54,599 bases of DNA from contig JACAWG010000056.1 of assembly GCA_017160915.1 (NCBI GenBank), forward strand, positions 1 through 54,599, in the 5' to 3' direction. The stretch comes from Aggregatibacter actinomycetemcomitans (GTDB taxonomy: Bacteria > Pseudomonadota > Gammaproteobacteria > Enterobacterales > Pasteurellaceae). This document shows, one piece after another, positions 19,009-27,619 of this stretch (its first letter is position 1; every line of letters starts with the position of its first letter). A program made the position numbers and the translations under genes. The notes beneath the pieces were generated by a model, which had not been told where the DNA came from, made no database searches, and saw only the letters and a program-made list of their open reading frames with translations.

Positions 19009-21264
19009 TTAGAAATTCCAATCTAACATAAAGGTGTAAGTGCGGGGCTCGCCATAGAAATTGTTACCGCCATATACCCGTACTTTTTGATTTTCAAAAT
19101 AACGTTTGTCCGTTAGATTAAGCACCGCTAATTTCAGTGCGACGCGAGGGCTGACTTGGTACTGAATATTCGCATCCCACAAGGCGTAGCTTGCTTGTTG
19201 TACGCCGTATAAGCTGGTCGTTCGGGTTTGAAAATTCACCCCGCCACCGACTGTCCATCTTTTGTTATCAAATGGGAGATTATAAGTGGTATAAAGGCGG
19301 AATATATGTTTCGGAATGTAACTGGTGTAGTTTGACCCTGCTACATACCGACTACTTTCAGTCTCTTTATATTTGGTTTTGTTATGGGTATAACCCGCAT
19401 ACAGTAACCAATCCGGAGTTAAATTACCGGAAACTTCCAATTCAAAACCTTTACTTTCAACTTTTCCCTGGGGTTCGGAGTAACCTGCTCTTCCTTTTGC
19501 ATTATTGCTGCTAAAGGAAATCGGGCGATTTTTTTGGTCAATTTTAAATACGGCGACGGACGTATTTAGGCGGTTATCAAACCATGCGGTTTTCCAGCCT
19601 AATTCGTAATTTGTACCAATGACGGGATCAAGGGTTTTGTCGTTGTAATCCTTAACGGATTGTGGTTTAAAGATGCTGGTGTAGCTGGCGTATAAACTAT
19701 GATGATTATTGATATCGTAAGTGACGCCGATATAAGGAATAAAGCGACTGCGTTTGGTTACCGTATAAGTATCCGTGTCGGTATCTACTCGGCTTGCCCA
19801 AATATCATAATCTGTTTCACTAATGTTACGCCAGTTAGTATATCTTGTACCAAGTAGCAAATGCCATTTCTCTGTCGGATTAAAACGTACGCCGGCGGAG
19901 ATGCCGTGAGAGATGATACGGTTATGATAAAACACGCGATCACGTCTATTTACCGTGTCCGTCATATTATCCCAGTCAGGCTCGGCAATTTCGGCGCCGG
20001 TAAAGGCAAACGGATCAAATGCCGTAGAGTTACGCACCCGACGCCACATGGTATCTTCTTTTTCATAAGAATAGGTGTAGTTTAAGAAGATTTCCTGTTC
20101 TTGACCCAACCATTCGTATTTACCGAGTAATCCGGTTTTTAGCGCAAGTTCGTCGCCATGGTTCATATAATTTTGTAAATTATTGGTTGCCAGCGTCCCA
20201 CCTGCCGGCAAACCGGTATAGCTTGTTGAAAGATTGGTAATTGCACCGATTTTATCCGTGGAATTTGAGCGCACATAATTGATCTTATTTGACCATTGCC
20301 AATGGTCGCCTAAAAATGTGTTGGTATCGGCAAAAATATTTAATTTGCGAACCTGGCGTCTAGACCAGTTATATCCCAGATAGGTGTCATAATCCATTGA
20401 TGAATTGAAGCTGTTTTGATTCATCGGTACGCCAAAATAATCGGGGGTTTCATGTTTATTTTGGTACATAGCGCCGAGCGTACCTACCGTATTTTCACCA
20501 AGGTTCGCTTCAACTACACCGTAGATAAGACGGTTATTGTTTGCATCGGCAGTGTTTTTAAATGTTGGGTCATGTTCCAACGAAGCAACAAAACGACCAC
20601 GCACCGAACCGCTGGCATTTAACGGAGAGGAAACATCAACATTCGTATAGGCTTTGCCCCAGTTATCAAAGGTAAAGTTCCCTTTTGCTTGGAAATTCGT
20701 CGTTGGTCTTTTTCTTACCGCATTGATTGTGCCGCCGGGTTCACTGTTTGCTTGCGTTAAACCGGTCGCTCCGCGTACCACTTCAGTATGATCGTAAATG
20801 ACCAAATCGGTCATGCTGGAAGAATCGCGATAAGGATTACCACTTGCGCCACCCGCAACGGTAGTTGAAATGCCGTCTTCTTCCATTTGATCAATTAAGA
20901 AGCCGCGGGAATAATAACGATATTTACCCGAATCGCGAACGACACTAATGCCGGTTGTGGTTTTTAAGGCTTCCGACATTGTATTAATGCCACGATCATC
21001 AAGTTGTTGTTTCGTAATCACACTCACCGATTGTGGCGTTTCTTTCGGACTTAATTCCAAGCCTGTGGTGGTTTTCATGGCGGAGGTGGTATAGGATTTT
21101 GTGTGTTCTGTTGCTGTGCTATCCGCGGTGGTACTGACGTCAATTTCTTCCAGTTGGCTATTATTTTCTTCAGCCAATACGGAAGTGCTTAACGCCAAAA
21201 AAACGGCGCTTAACGCAAAATGTTTACCATAAGATAAAGGGGATTTTGAATGACGGGTGTTCAT
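19009..21264 (-). CDS. TonB-dependent siderophore receptor (FhuE/FpvA-like)
   Basis: Outer-membrane 22-strand barrel receptor predicted to import a ferric siderophore with TonB energy. The 751-residue protein has a signal peptide ending SVLA, a TonB-box-like EEIDVST, and a plug domain with ETPQSVSVITKQQLDDRGI and ALKTTTGISVVRDSG, hallmarks of the siderophore-receptor subfamily. The barrel ends with the aromatic YTFMLDWNF. The start at 21264 (MNTRHSKSP) is chosen because it precedes the signal peptide. A Fur-box-like sequence lies upstream. It sits 110 bases downstream of a YddA-like ABC gene. The siderophore cannot be told from sequence. Confidence 0.9.
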   Translation of the reverse strand: MNTRHSKSPLSYGKHFALSAVFLALSTSVLAEENNSQLEEIDVSTTADSTATEHTKSYTTSAMKTTTGLELSPKETPQSVSVITKQQLDDRGINTMSEALKTTTGISVVRDSGKYRYYSRGFLIDQMEEDGISTTVAGGASGNPYRDSSSMTDLVIYDHTEVVRGATGLTQANSEPGGTINAVRKRPTTNFQAKGNFTFDNWGKAYTNVDVSSPLNASGSVRGRFVASLEHDPTFKNTADANNNRLIYGVVEANLGENTVGTLGAMYQNKHETPDYFGVPMNQNSFNSSMDYDTYLGYNWSRRQVRKLNIFADTNTFLGDHWQWSNKINYVRSNSTDKIGAITNLSTSYTGLPAGGTLATNNLQNYMNHGDELALKTGLLGKYEWLGQEQEIFLNYTYSYEKEDTMWRRVRNSTAFDPFAFTGAEIAEPDWDNMTDTVNRRDRVFYHNRIISHGISAGVRFNPTEKWHLLLGTRYTNWRNISETDYDIWASRVDTDTDTYTVTKRSRFIPYIGVTYDINNHHSLYASYTSIFKPQSVKDYNDKTLDPVIGTNYELGWKTAWFDNRLNTSVAVFKIDQKNRPISFSSNNAKGRAGYSEPQGKVESKGFELEVSGNLTPDWLLYAGYTHNKTKYKETESSRYVAGSNYTSYIPKHIFRLYTTYNLPFDNKRWTVGGGVNFQTRTTSLYGVQQASYALWDANIQYQVSPRVALKLAVLNLTDKRYFENQKVRVYGGNNFYGEPRTYTFMLDWNF

Positions 21265-21328
21265 AAAATTGCTCCGAAATATGCAGAATAAATTGGGTAC
21301 GTATTTTATACATAGCCAAAAGGCGCTG

Positions 21329-21347
21329 AATAATAACAATTATCAAT
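21329..21347. promoter_or_regulatory. Fur-box-like sequence before the receptor gene
   Basis: AATAATAACAATTATCAAT matches the 19-base Fur consensus (GATAATGATAATCATTATC) at about 12 positions and lies 65-83 bases before the receptor start. Iron repression is what one would expect for such a receptor, but the match is moderate. Confidence 0.45.
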
Positions 21348-21374
21348 TTTGTGGTAAAGGGATTTGTGCGTTTT

Positions 21375-23042
21375 CTAATCTGTTTGAGATTGTTGCAGCA
21401 GATAGTGTCGATTAAAGAAAGGTGTTAATTCGTTTTGATGGGTAATGCCGATGACAATCGCTCGCGGTAAGCGGGTTTTTAATAAAGAAAATAAATGTAG
21501 GGCGGACACTGTATCCAGCTGATTTGCCGTTTCATCGAAGAAAATGAGTTGCGGTTGTTGAATCAACGCACGCGCAAAGGCAATACGTTGCTGTTCGCCG
21601 CCGGACAGAATGTGTGCCCAATCGCGTTCTTCCGTTAAATCGGGCGCGAGATGAGCCAGCCCGACATCCAGTAATACGCGTTCAAAAACGTCGGGAAAAT
21701 CCACCGCACTTTTAGGGTAGCAAAGCAGATTATCCAGGCGATCTTTGGCGAGATAACTTTTTTGCGGTAAGAATAGTAAGGTTGCCTCCGGCAGACTGAA
21801 ACTGCCGCCCTGCGGTTGCCATAAGCCGGCTAAGGTGCGTAACAAACTGGTTTTGCCGATGCCGCTTGCCCCTTGTAAATGCAACCAATCGCCCGCTTGT
21901 AAACGCAATGATACCGGCGGGAACAGGGCTTTCTGCCGATTCGGTAAAACCACTTCCAGCGCTTCGCAAATCAGTTCGTCACCCGCTTTAGGCGGTGCGT
22001 CATAGGCGGGCAAGGTGGCGAGAGATTGTTGAAATTCCCATAACCGTTGTACCGTCGCCGCCCATTCCATAATGCGCTTATAAAAATCCATGAACCAACC
22101 GAAACCGTCCTGCACCGAGGCAAATGCCGAGCGCGCCTGCATCATGGTCCCGAACGTAATGGTTTTGGCGAGATATAACGGCAACACGGCAAATAAAGGC
22201 AAGATGTTTGTGATGCGTAAATAAGACGCGGTGAACACTTCAAGTTTGAACTCCCGCCCCATGATGGTGCGCCAGTTGTGCACAATATGGCTAAAACGTT
22301 GTTGGAGGCGGTTTTGTTCCTGTTGTTCGCCTTGATAGAACGCGATCTGTTCCGCGTGATTGTGTACGTTTAACAAACTGCGGCGATAATCCGCTTCCGC
22401 TTGTTGTTTTTCTACATTTAACGGCAGTAAACGACGCCCGATGAAATGGGTAAATAAGCTACAAACGAGCGTATAAATCAGCGCCAGCCAGACCAGATAA
22501 CCGGGTAAGCGAACGGGAATGTTGCCGATATTAAATTCAATTACGCCGGAAATTTGCCATAAAATGCCGATAAATGCGACGATTTTGGCGAGATTCATAC
22601 ATAGGTTTTTTAATAAATCGAGGCTTTTTTCCGCCAGCATCGCCACGTCTTCGGCGATACGTTGATCGGGGTTGTCCGGTTCTTGGTTGAGGGTTAAACG
22701 ATACTGATTGTGTCGCGTCAACCAGCGGTTTTCAAAATCCCGGGTTAAATGATGACGCCAGCGAATAATCAGCAATTTACGCAACCAACTGCCAACCGCC
22801 ACGCATAATACGATAAGCGCCATATAGCCTAGATATTGCAAGGATAACGGTAAAATTTTATCCGTCTCAAATGCCGTCAGCGCGTCATAAAATGCTTTAT
22901 TCCAATGATTGATATAAACGCTCACTTCAATAATCAGCAGACTGAATCCCAAGACGCCAAAGAGCAGCAGCCATGCCAACCATTGTTTAGGATTGCACCA
23001 ATAAGGACGAATGAGCTGATAAAAGTGAATAAGGGTTCGCAT
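21375..23042 (-). CDS. YddA-like ABC transporter (membrane plus ATPase domains)
   Basis: A fused half-transporter of the SbmA/BacA-like plus ABC ATPase type (YddA family, related to ABCD transporters). The N-terminal half has about six helices, including QWLAWLLLFGVLGFSLLIIE, and the family motif EVSVYINHWNKAFYDAL. The C-terminal ATPase has Walker A GASGIGKTS, signature LSGGEQQRIAFARAL and Walker B LIFFDETANQLD (the usual DEATSALD is altered after the glutamate). The start at 23042 (MRTLIHFYQL) lies one base after the EamA stop, implying co-translation. E. coli yddA also neighbours a TonB-receptor-like gene (yddB). The substrate is unknown; a role in handling an imported siderophore is inference. 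Confidence 0.82.
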   Translation of the reverse strand: MRTLIHFYQLIRPYWCNPKQWLAWLLLFGVLGFSLLIIEVSVYINHWNKAFYDALTAFETDKILPLSLQYLGYMALIVLCVAVGSWLRKLLIIRWRHHLTRDFENRWLTRHNQYRLTLNQEPDNPDQRIAEDVAMLAEKSLDLLKNLCMNLAKIVAFIGILWQISGVIEFNIGNIPVRLPGYLVWLALIYTLVCSLFTHFIGRRLLPLNVEKQQAEADYRRSLLNVHNHAEQIAFYQGEQQEQNRLQQRFSHIVHNWRTIMGREFKLEVFTASYLRITNILPLFAVLPLYLAKTITFGTMMQARSAFASVQDGFGWFMDFYKRIMEWAATVQRLWEFQQSLATLPAYDAPPKAGDELICEALEVVLPNRQKALFPPVSLRLQAGDWLHLQGASGIGKTSLLRTLAGLWQPQGGSFSLPEATLLFLPQKSYLAKDRLDNLLCYPKSAVDFPDVFERVLLDVGLAHLAPDLTEERDWAHILSGGEQQRIAFARALIQQPQLIFFDETANQLDTVSALHLFSLLKTRLPRAIVIGITHQNELTPFFNRHYLLQQSQTD

Positions 23043-23043
23043 A

Positions 23044-23961
23044 TTAAGATTGATGACGGATAAATTTATGCCCGATGGCGGAGAGAATCGCCCCGCATAC
23101 GACAATAAACGCGCCGATATAGCTAACGGTATTGAGTTCGGGAGCGGCGAAATTAGTCGGATCTATGCCGTGGGCGAGATGGGCAAATAAAATGGTAAAT
23201 AAAGGAACCAAGGTAATTACCACGCTGACTTTGGACACTTCCCAGCGGTTCAAGGCTTCCGCATAAGCGCCGTAACCGAATAGGGTGTTTAAGCAGCAAT
23301 AAATGAAGCAGCCTAGCGCCAGTGGCGTTAATCCCTGAACTTGTGAAAATTCGGCGAAGGGCGTAAAAACGATGGCGCAGCCGAAATAGATCATTAATAA
23401 AATTTGTTGGGCGCTGAATTTTCGTAACATTAATTTCTGCGCCATGCCGTAAGCCACCCACACCAGCGCGGCACTCACGCTGATAAGTACGCCGGTGGTG
23501 TAGGTATTTAATCCGTTGAAAACCGCTAATTTATCGTTGAAAAAAAGTCCCAAGCCAATGAGTAATAAGACCAAACCGATTTTTTGGTGCAAGCCTAACT
23601 TTTCTTTAAAAACGAGTACGCCGCAAATGAGCATGCCGAAAGAGGATAAGTGAATAAAAATTTGTGCAACGGAGGGTTCAATATAATTTAATGAACTGTT
23701 AAATAAGAAGAAATTGCCGGCTAAGCCCAGTATGCCAATGATCGCCAGTAACCAGAAATACCCCAGTTTGGATAAATCGGGCAACGTTTTTTTATAGCCG
23801 AGTAATAACAAAAGGGCGCAACCGGCGACAACGAAACGATACCATACGATGGTTTGCACGTTCATTGCCGCAACCACCTGTTTCAGCGCAATGGGTAAAG
23901 AGCCCCATGCCATTGCGGTGATGAGTGCAAAAAGAAAACCAAGTAGCGGTTGTTGTTTCAT
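23044..23961 (-). CDS. EamA/DMT family transporter, YhbE-like copy 2
   Basis: A 305-residue protein with ten predicted helices and two EamA repeats (N-terminal LITAMAWGSLPIALKQVVAA, C-terminal repeat starting near GVLISVSAALVWVAYGMAQK). It is clearly paralogous to the next upstream gene and to E. coli YhbE. The family exports metabolites such as amino acids; the substrate is not predictable. It is tightly coupled to the YddA-like gene (one base gap). Confidence 0.85.
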   Translation of the reverse strand: MKQQPLLGFLFALITAMAWGSLPIALKQVVAAMNVQTIVWYRFVVAGCALLLLLGYKKTLPDLSKLGYFWLLAIIGILGLAGNFFLFNSSLNYIEPSVAQIFIHLSSFGMLICGVLVFKEKLGLHQKIGLVLLLIGLGLFFNDKLAVFNGLNTYTTGVLISVSAALVWVAYGMAQKLMLRKFSAQQILLMIYFGCAIVFTPFAEFSQVQGLTPLALGCFIYCCLNTLFGYGAYAEALNRWEVSKVSVVITLVPLFTILFAHLAHGIDPTNFAAPELNTVSYIGAFIVVCGAILSAIGHKFIRHQS

Positions 23962-24029
23962 TTATCTTCCTTACATTTGGGGCGAAGCACTTAAAAGTGC
24001 GGTCATTTTTACCAGCGTTTTTTGACCTA

Positions 24030-24971
24030 TCAAAGCGAAACCTGACGATTTTTACGATGAAAAATCGCGGGGAGTTTGTGTCCCAACACGGAGAGCAATG
24101 AGCCTGAAACGACGGTAATCGCACCAAGGTAGCTGATCCAATTGAGTTCCTGATCAACGAATAATTGCGGATAAACGGCAATTAAAATTTCAGTGAAAAT
24201 AATCGTGAAAATCGGAATCTGCGTCATGATGGCGCTGACTTTTGAAACATCCCAGCGATTGAGCGCTTCGCCGTAAGTGCCGTAAGCAATAATGGTATTA
24301 AGACAACAAAAAATCAAGCAGCCCAACTGAAAGGAATTTAACGCGCTCACCTGCTGAATGTTGGCAATGGGGGTAAAAATGATCGTGCAGCCAATATAAA
24401 TCATGAGCAGAATTTGTTGCGAACTGAAGCGACTCAACATCATCTTTTGCGCCATGCCATAGGCAACCCAGCAGGAGCTGGCGCATAGAGCAATGACAAT
24501 GCCTTTAAAATAATCGTTGAGTTGTAGGAAGTCGCCAAAGCGTTGGTTAAAAAATAAGATCAAGCCGAGAATTAAAATAACCAAACCGATTTTTTGATGG
24601 AGCCCGATCTGTTCTTTAAATACAAAAACGCCGACAAACAGCATGATAAACGAAGATAACGGACTGAGCACCTGACTGCTGGTCGGCGGAATATAGTTCA
24701 GCGCCAGATTAAATAAGAAGAAATTTGCCGATAGCCCAAGAATGCCCAGCATAATCAAAATGAGATAACGCTGACGAAGTGCGGTGAGTTTTGGCAGCGT
24801 TTTGCGTAATCCCAATAAAATAAATAAACCGATAGCCGATGTGATAAAGCGATACCACACAATGGTTTGGGCATCCATCACTGCGACGACCTGTTGCAAG
24901 GCGATAGGCAAGGCCCCCCACATACAGACGGCGGTTAACGCGAGTAAAAAACCGGCTAAAGGTTGTTGCAT
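24030..24971 (-). CDS. yhbE: EamA/DMT family transporter, YhbE ortholog (copy 1)
   Basis: A 313-residue ten-helix DMT transporter with two EamA domains. The position directly after rpmA and the sequence (ALTAVCMWGALPIALQQVVA, CWVAYGMAQKMMLSRFSSQQ) match E. coli YhbE, which occupies the same place in rplU-rpmA-yhbE-obgE. Its tandem paralogue follows after 68 bases that include a USS near 23995. Substrate unknown. Confidence 0.85.
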   Translation of the reverse strand: MQQPLAGFLLALTAVCMWGALPIALQQVVAVMDAQTIVWYRFITSAIGLFILLGLRKTLPKLTALRQRYLILIMLGILGLSANFFLFNLALNYIPPTSSQVLSPLSSFIMLFVGVFVFKEQIGLHQKIGLVILILGLILFFNQRFGDFLQLNDYFKGIVIALCASSCWVAYGMAQKMMLSRFSSQQILLMIYIGCTIIFTPIANIQQVSALNSFQLGCLIFCCLNTIIAYGTYGEALNRWDVSKVSAIMTQIPIFTIIFTEILIAVYPQLFVDQELNWISYLGAITVVSGSLLSVLGHKLPAIFHRKNRQVSL

Positions 24972-24994
24972 GATTCCACCTTAAATTTCACCTA

Positions 24995-25022
24995 TAAAAA
25001 AAGCCCCGCATGAAAGCAGGGC
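24995..25022 (-). terminator. Terminator after rpmA
   Basis: GCAGGGC (25022-25016, read as GCCCTGC on the minus strand) pairs with GCGGGGC around a 6-base loop with one mismatch, followed by seven Ts on the minus strand. Probably partial, separating rplU-rpmA from the transporter genes. Confidence 0.7.
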
Positions 25023-25044
25023 GTTTTATTCTGTTTTGGTAAAA

Positions 25045-25302
25045 TTACTCAGTAACGATACTTACGTATTTACGGCTTTTTTCGCCTTTTACTTCAAATT
25101 TTACTTTACCATCGGCTGTCGCGAATAAGGTGTGGTCACGTCCCATTCCAACGTTGTTGCCTGCGTGGAATTTAGTACCACGTTGGCGAACGATGATGCT
25201 GCCTGCTAATACAGACTCACCACCGAAACGTTTAACACCAAGACGTTTAGCTTCAGAATCACGACCGTTACGAGTTGAACCACCAGCTTTTTTAGTTGCC
25301 AT
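25045..25302 (-). CDS. rpmA: 50S ribosomal protein L27
   Basis: An 85-residue L27 with the N-terminus [20 protein letters not shown], which reaches the peptidyl transferase centre, and the core [20 protein letters not shown]. It lies 20 bases after rplU, as in nearly all bacteria. Confidence 0.98.
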
Positions 25303-25322
25303 CTACTTGATCTCCTCTGAAA

Positions 25323-25634
25323 TTATGCTTGAATCCCAGTGATTTTCACTTCTGTGAACCACTGACGATGACCTTGTTGTTTACGGCTGTGTTTGCGACG
25401 ACGGAATTTAACGATTTTAATTTTCTCGCCACGACCTTGTGCAACCACTTCAGCCACTACTTTCGCGCCGGCAACGACCGGTGCACCGATTTTAACATCT
25501 TCACCATTAACGACCATCAACACTGAATCAAACTCAACTGTTGCGCCAGTTGCAAGTTCAAGTTTTTCTAAACGAACCACTTGACCTTCGCTTACTCGGT
25601 GTTGCTTACCGCCACTTTGGAAAACTGCGTACAT
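25323..25634 (-). CDS. rplU: 50S ribosomal protein L21
   Basis: A 103-residue L21, starting [20 protein letters not shown] and ending VKITGIQA. The start at 25634 is preferred over a longer frame because it matches the conserved L21 N-terminus; GGAG lies upstream. First gene of rplU-rpmA, divergent from ispB as in E. coli. Confidence 0.98.
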   Translation of the reverse strand: MYAVFQSGGKQHRVSEGQVVRLEKLELATGATVEFDSVLMVVNGEDVKIGAPVVAGAKVVAEVVAQGRGEKIKIVKFRRRKHSRKQQGHRQWFTEVKITGIQA

Positions 25635-25705
25635 AAATACTCCGCTATAATTGTGCTCTAATGTTGTTTCATTTCGCACATAAAATTCATATAAATAGGG
25701 CGCAA

Positions 25706-25734
25706 ATTCTACGGAAAAATTTAGGGGATAGCAA
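25706..25734 (-). promoter_or_regulatory. rplU promoter
   Basis: On the minus strand TTGCTA (25734-25729), a 17-base spacer and TAGAAT (25711-25706). Near-consensus sigma-70 promoter with the same hexamers as the smpB promoter; it gives a leader of about 65 nt. Confidence 0.7.
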
Positions 25735-25783
25735 GAATTTATTTGCGAGAAAATAAAAAAATTCGCAATTTCGGCAGTTTGAT

Positions 25784-25812
25784 TTCAGAAAGCCTGAAAA
25801 ATCAGGTAAAAT
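25784..25812 (+). promoter_or_regulatory. ispB promoter with palindrome in the spacer
   Basis: TTCAGA (25784-25789), a 17-base spacer and TAAAAT (25807-25812). Within the spacer, CCTGAAAAATCAGG (25793-25806) is a 5-bp dyad with an AAAA centre. A USS lies just downstream, near 25814. Confidence 0.45.
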
Positions 25813-25881
25813 CCACCGCACTTTAATTTTTAGTTTCCTCCCAACCTGATTTAATCGGTTTTAATCAGTCGAATTAACAGA

Positions 25882-26871
25882 ATGAATACAATAAATTTAA
25901 TGGATATGAAGGCAATCCAGGCGCTAAGCCATGAGGATATGCAAAAAGTAAACGAATCAATTTTAGCCCAACTGAACTCCGATGTGGCGTTAATTAACCA
26001 GTTGGGTTTCTACATCGTGCAAGGTGGCGGCAAGCGTATTCGTCCGTTGATCGCCGTGTTGTCGGCAAGAGCATTGGGTTTTCAAGGGCAGCAAGCCATC
26101 ACCTGCGCAACCTTTGTGGAATTCATTCACACCGCGTCGTTATTGCATGATGATGTCGTCGATGAATCGGATATGCGTCGCGGGCGTGCTACGGCGAATG
26201 CGGAATTCGGCAATGCGGCAAGCGTATTAGTGGGCGATTTCATTTATACCCGAGCGTTCCAATTGGTTGCGCAGCTGGAGTCTTTGAAAATTTTACGCAT
26301 TATGGCGGATGCCACCAATGTGTTGGCGGAAGGCGAAGTGCAACAACTAATGAACGTAAATGATCCGCAAACCAGCGAAGAAAACTATATGCGGGTGATT
26401 TACAGCAAAACCGCCCGTTTATTTGAGGTGGCGGCGCAAGCGGCGGCGATCATTGCCGGTGCGGATGACGCGCAGGAAAAAGCGTTGCAGAATTACGGTC
26501 GTTATCTCGGCACGGCATTTCAATTGGTGGATGACGTGTTGGATTACAGCGCCAACGCAAACGCCTTGGGGAAAAATGTCGGCGATGATTTAGCCGAAGG
26601 CAAACCGACCCTTCCTTTATTACACGCCATGCACCACGGCAATGCGCAACAAGCCGCCTTAATCCGCGAAGCCATTGAACAAGGCGGAAAACGTGACGCC
26701 ATTGATGATGTTTTAGCCATTATGGCGGAACACAACTCTTTAGATTACGCCATGAATCGCGCCAAACAGGAAGCGCAAAAAGCCGTTGACGCCGTTCAAT
26801 GTTTGCCGGAAAGCGAATATAAACAGGCGTTGATTTCCTTGGCGTATTTATCCGTAGATAGAACCTATTAA
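25882..26871 (+). CDS. ispB: Octaprenyl diphosphate synthase IspB
   Basis: Trans-prenyltransferase that makes the C40 side chain of ubiquinone and menaquinone from IPP and FPP. The 329-residue protein contains [10 protein letters not shown], the first aspartate-rich motif in [16 protein letters not shown] and the second in QLVDDVLDY. The start at 25882 lacks a strong Shine-Dalgarno sequence; a downstream ATG at residue 7 is an alternative. It is followed one base later by queH. Confidence 0.96.
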   Translation: MNTINLMDMKAIQALSHEDMQKVNESILAQLNSDVALINQLGFYIVQGGGKRIRPLIAVLSARALGFQGQQAITCATFVEFIHTASLLHDDVVDESDMRRGRATANAEFGNAASVLVGDFIYTRAFQLVAQLESLKILRIMADATNVLAEGEVQQLMNVNDPQTSEENYMRVIYSKTARLFEVAAQAAAIIAGADDAQEKALQNYGRYLGTAFQLVDDVLDYSANANALGKNVGDDLAEGKPTLPLLHAMHHGNAQQAALIREAIEQGGKRDAIDDVLAIMAEHNSLDYAMNRAKQEAQKAVDAVQCLPESEYKQALISLAYLSVDRTY

Positions 26872-26872
26872 G

Positions 26873-27604
26873 ATGACAGAACAACATAACCCCAAAAGTG
26901 CGGTCAATTTTCAACACAAAATTCGTAAACAAAAACCGCGCAAAGATCCCAATGCCCCTTTCATTCGTGAAAAGCTGGAATTGCCGGAAGGGCATAATAA
27001 ACTGCTGTTGCATTCCTGTTGTGCGCCTTGCTCGGGCGAAGTGATGGAAGCGATTTTGGCGTCCGGCATTGAATTTACCATTTATTTTTACAATCCGAAT
27101 ATCCACCCGTTAAAAGAATATTTAATTCGTAAAGAAGAGAATATTCGTTTTGCGCAAAAGTTCGGCATTCCGTTTATTGACGCGGATTATGATCGTCAGG
27201 AATGGTTTGATCGCGCCAAAGGCATGGAATGGGAGCCGGAGCGTGGCATTCGTTGTACCATGTGTTTCGATATGCGCTTTGAAAAAGCCGCCGAGTACGC
27301 ACATGAACACGGTTTCCCTGTTTTTACCAGTTGCCTGGGTATTTCCCGTTGGAAAGATATGGATCAAATTAACGGCTGCGGACATCGCGCGGCGGAAAAA
27401 TATGATGACGTGATTTATTGGGACTACAACTGGCGCAAAGAGGGCGGTTCACAACGGATGATCGAAATCAGCAAACGCGAGCGTTTTTATCAGCAGGAAT
27501 ATTGCGGTTGCGTTTATTCTTTACGGGACAGCAATAAATGGCGTGAACAAAGCGGCCGTCAGAAAATCGAAATCGGCAAACTTTATTATTCACCGAATCA
27601 GTAA
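26873..27604 (+). CDS. queH: Epoxyqueuosine reductase QueH
   Basis: Catalyses the last step of queuosine synthesis in tRNA, reducing epoxyqueuosine; QueH is the non-cobalamin alternative to QueG. The 243-residue protein shows the family cysteines: [10 protein letters not shown] (C49, C50, C53), RCTMCFDMR, and YCGCVYSL near the C-terminus, expected to bind Fe-S and a second metal. A USS within the N-terminal extension encodes residues KSAV. It starts next to the ispB stop, so the two are co-transcribed; it converges on the ubiF-like gene with only 15 bases between. Confidence 0.93.
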   Translation: MTEQHNPKSAVNFQHKIRKQKPRKDPNAPFIREKLELPEGHNKLLLHSCCAPCSGEVMEAILASGIEFTIYFYNPNIHPLKEYLIRKEENIRFAQKFGIPFIDADYDRQEWFDRAKGMEWEPERGIRCTMCFDMRFEKAAEYAHEHGFPVFTSCLGISRWKDMDQINGCGHRAAEKYDDVIYWDYNWRKEGGSQRMIEISKRERFYQQEYCGCVYSLRDSNKWREQSGRQKIEIGKLYYSPNQ

Positions 27605-27619
27605 CTCACCCACGGCAGA

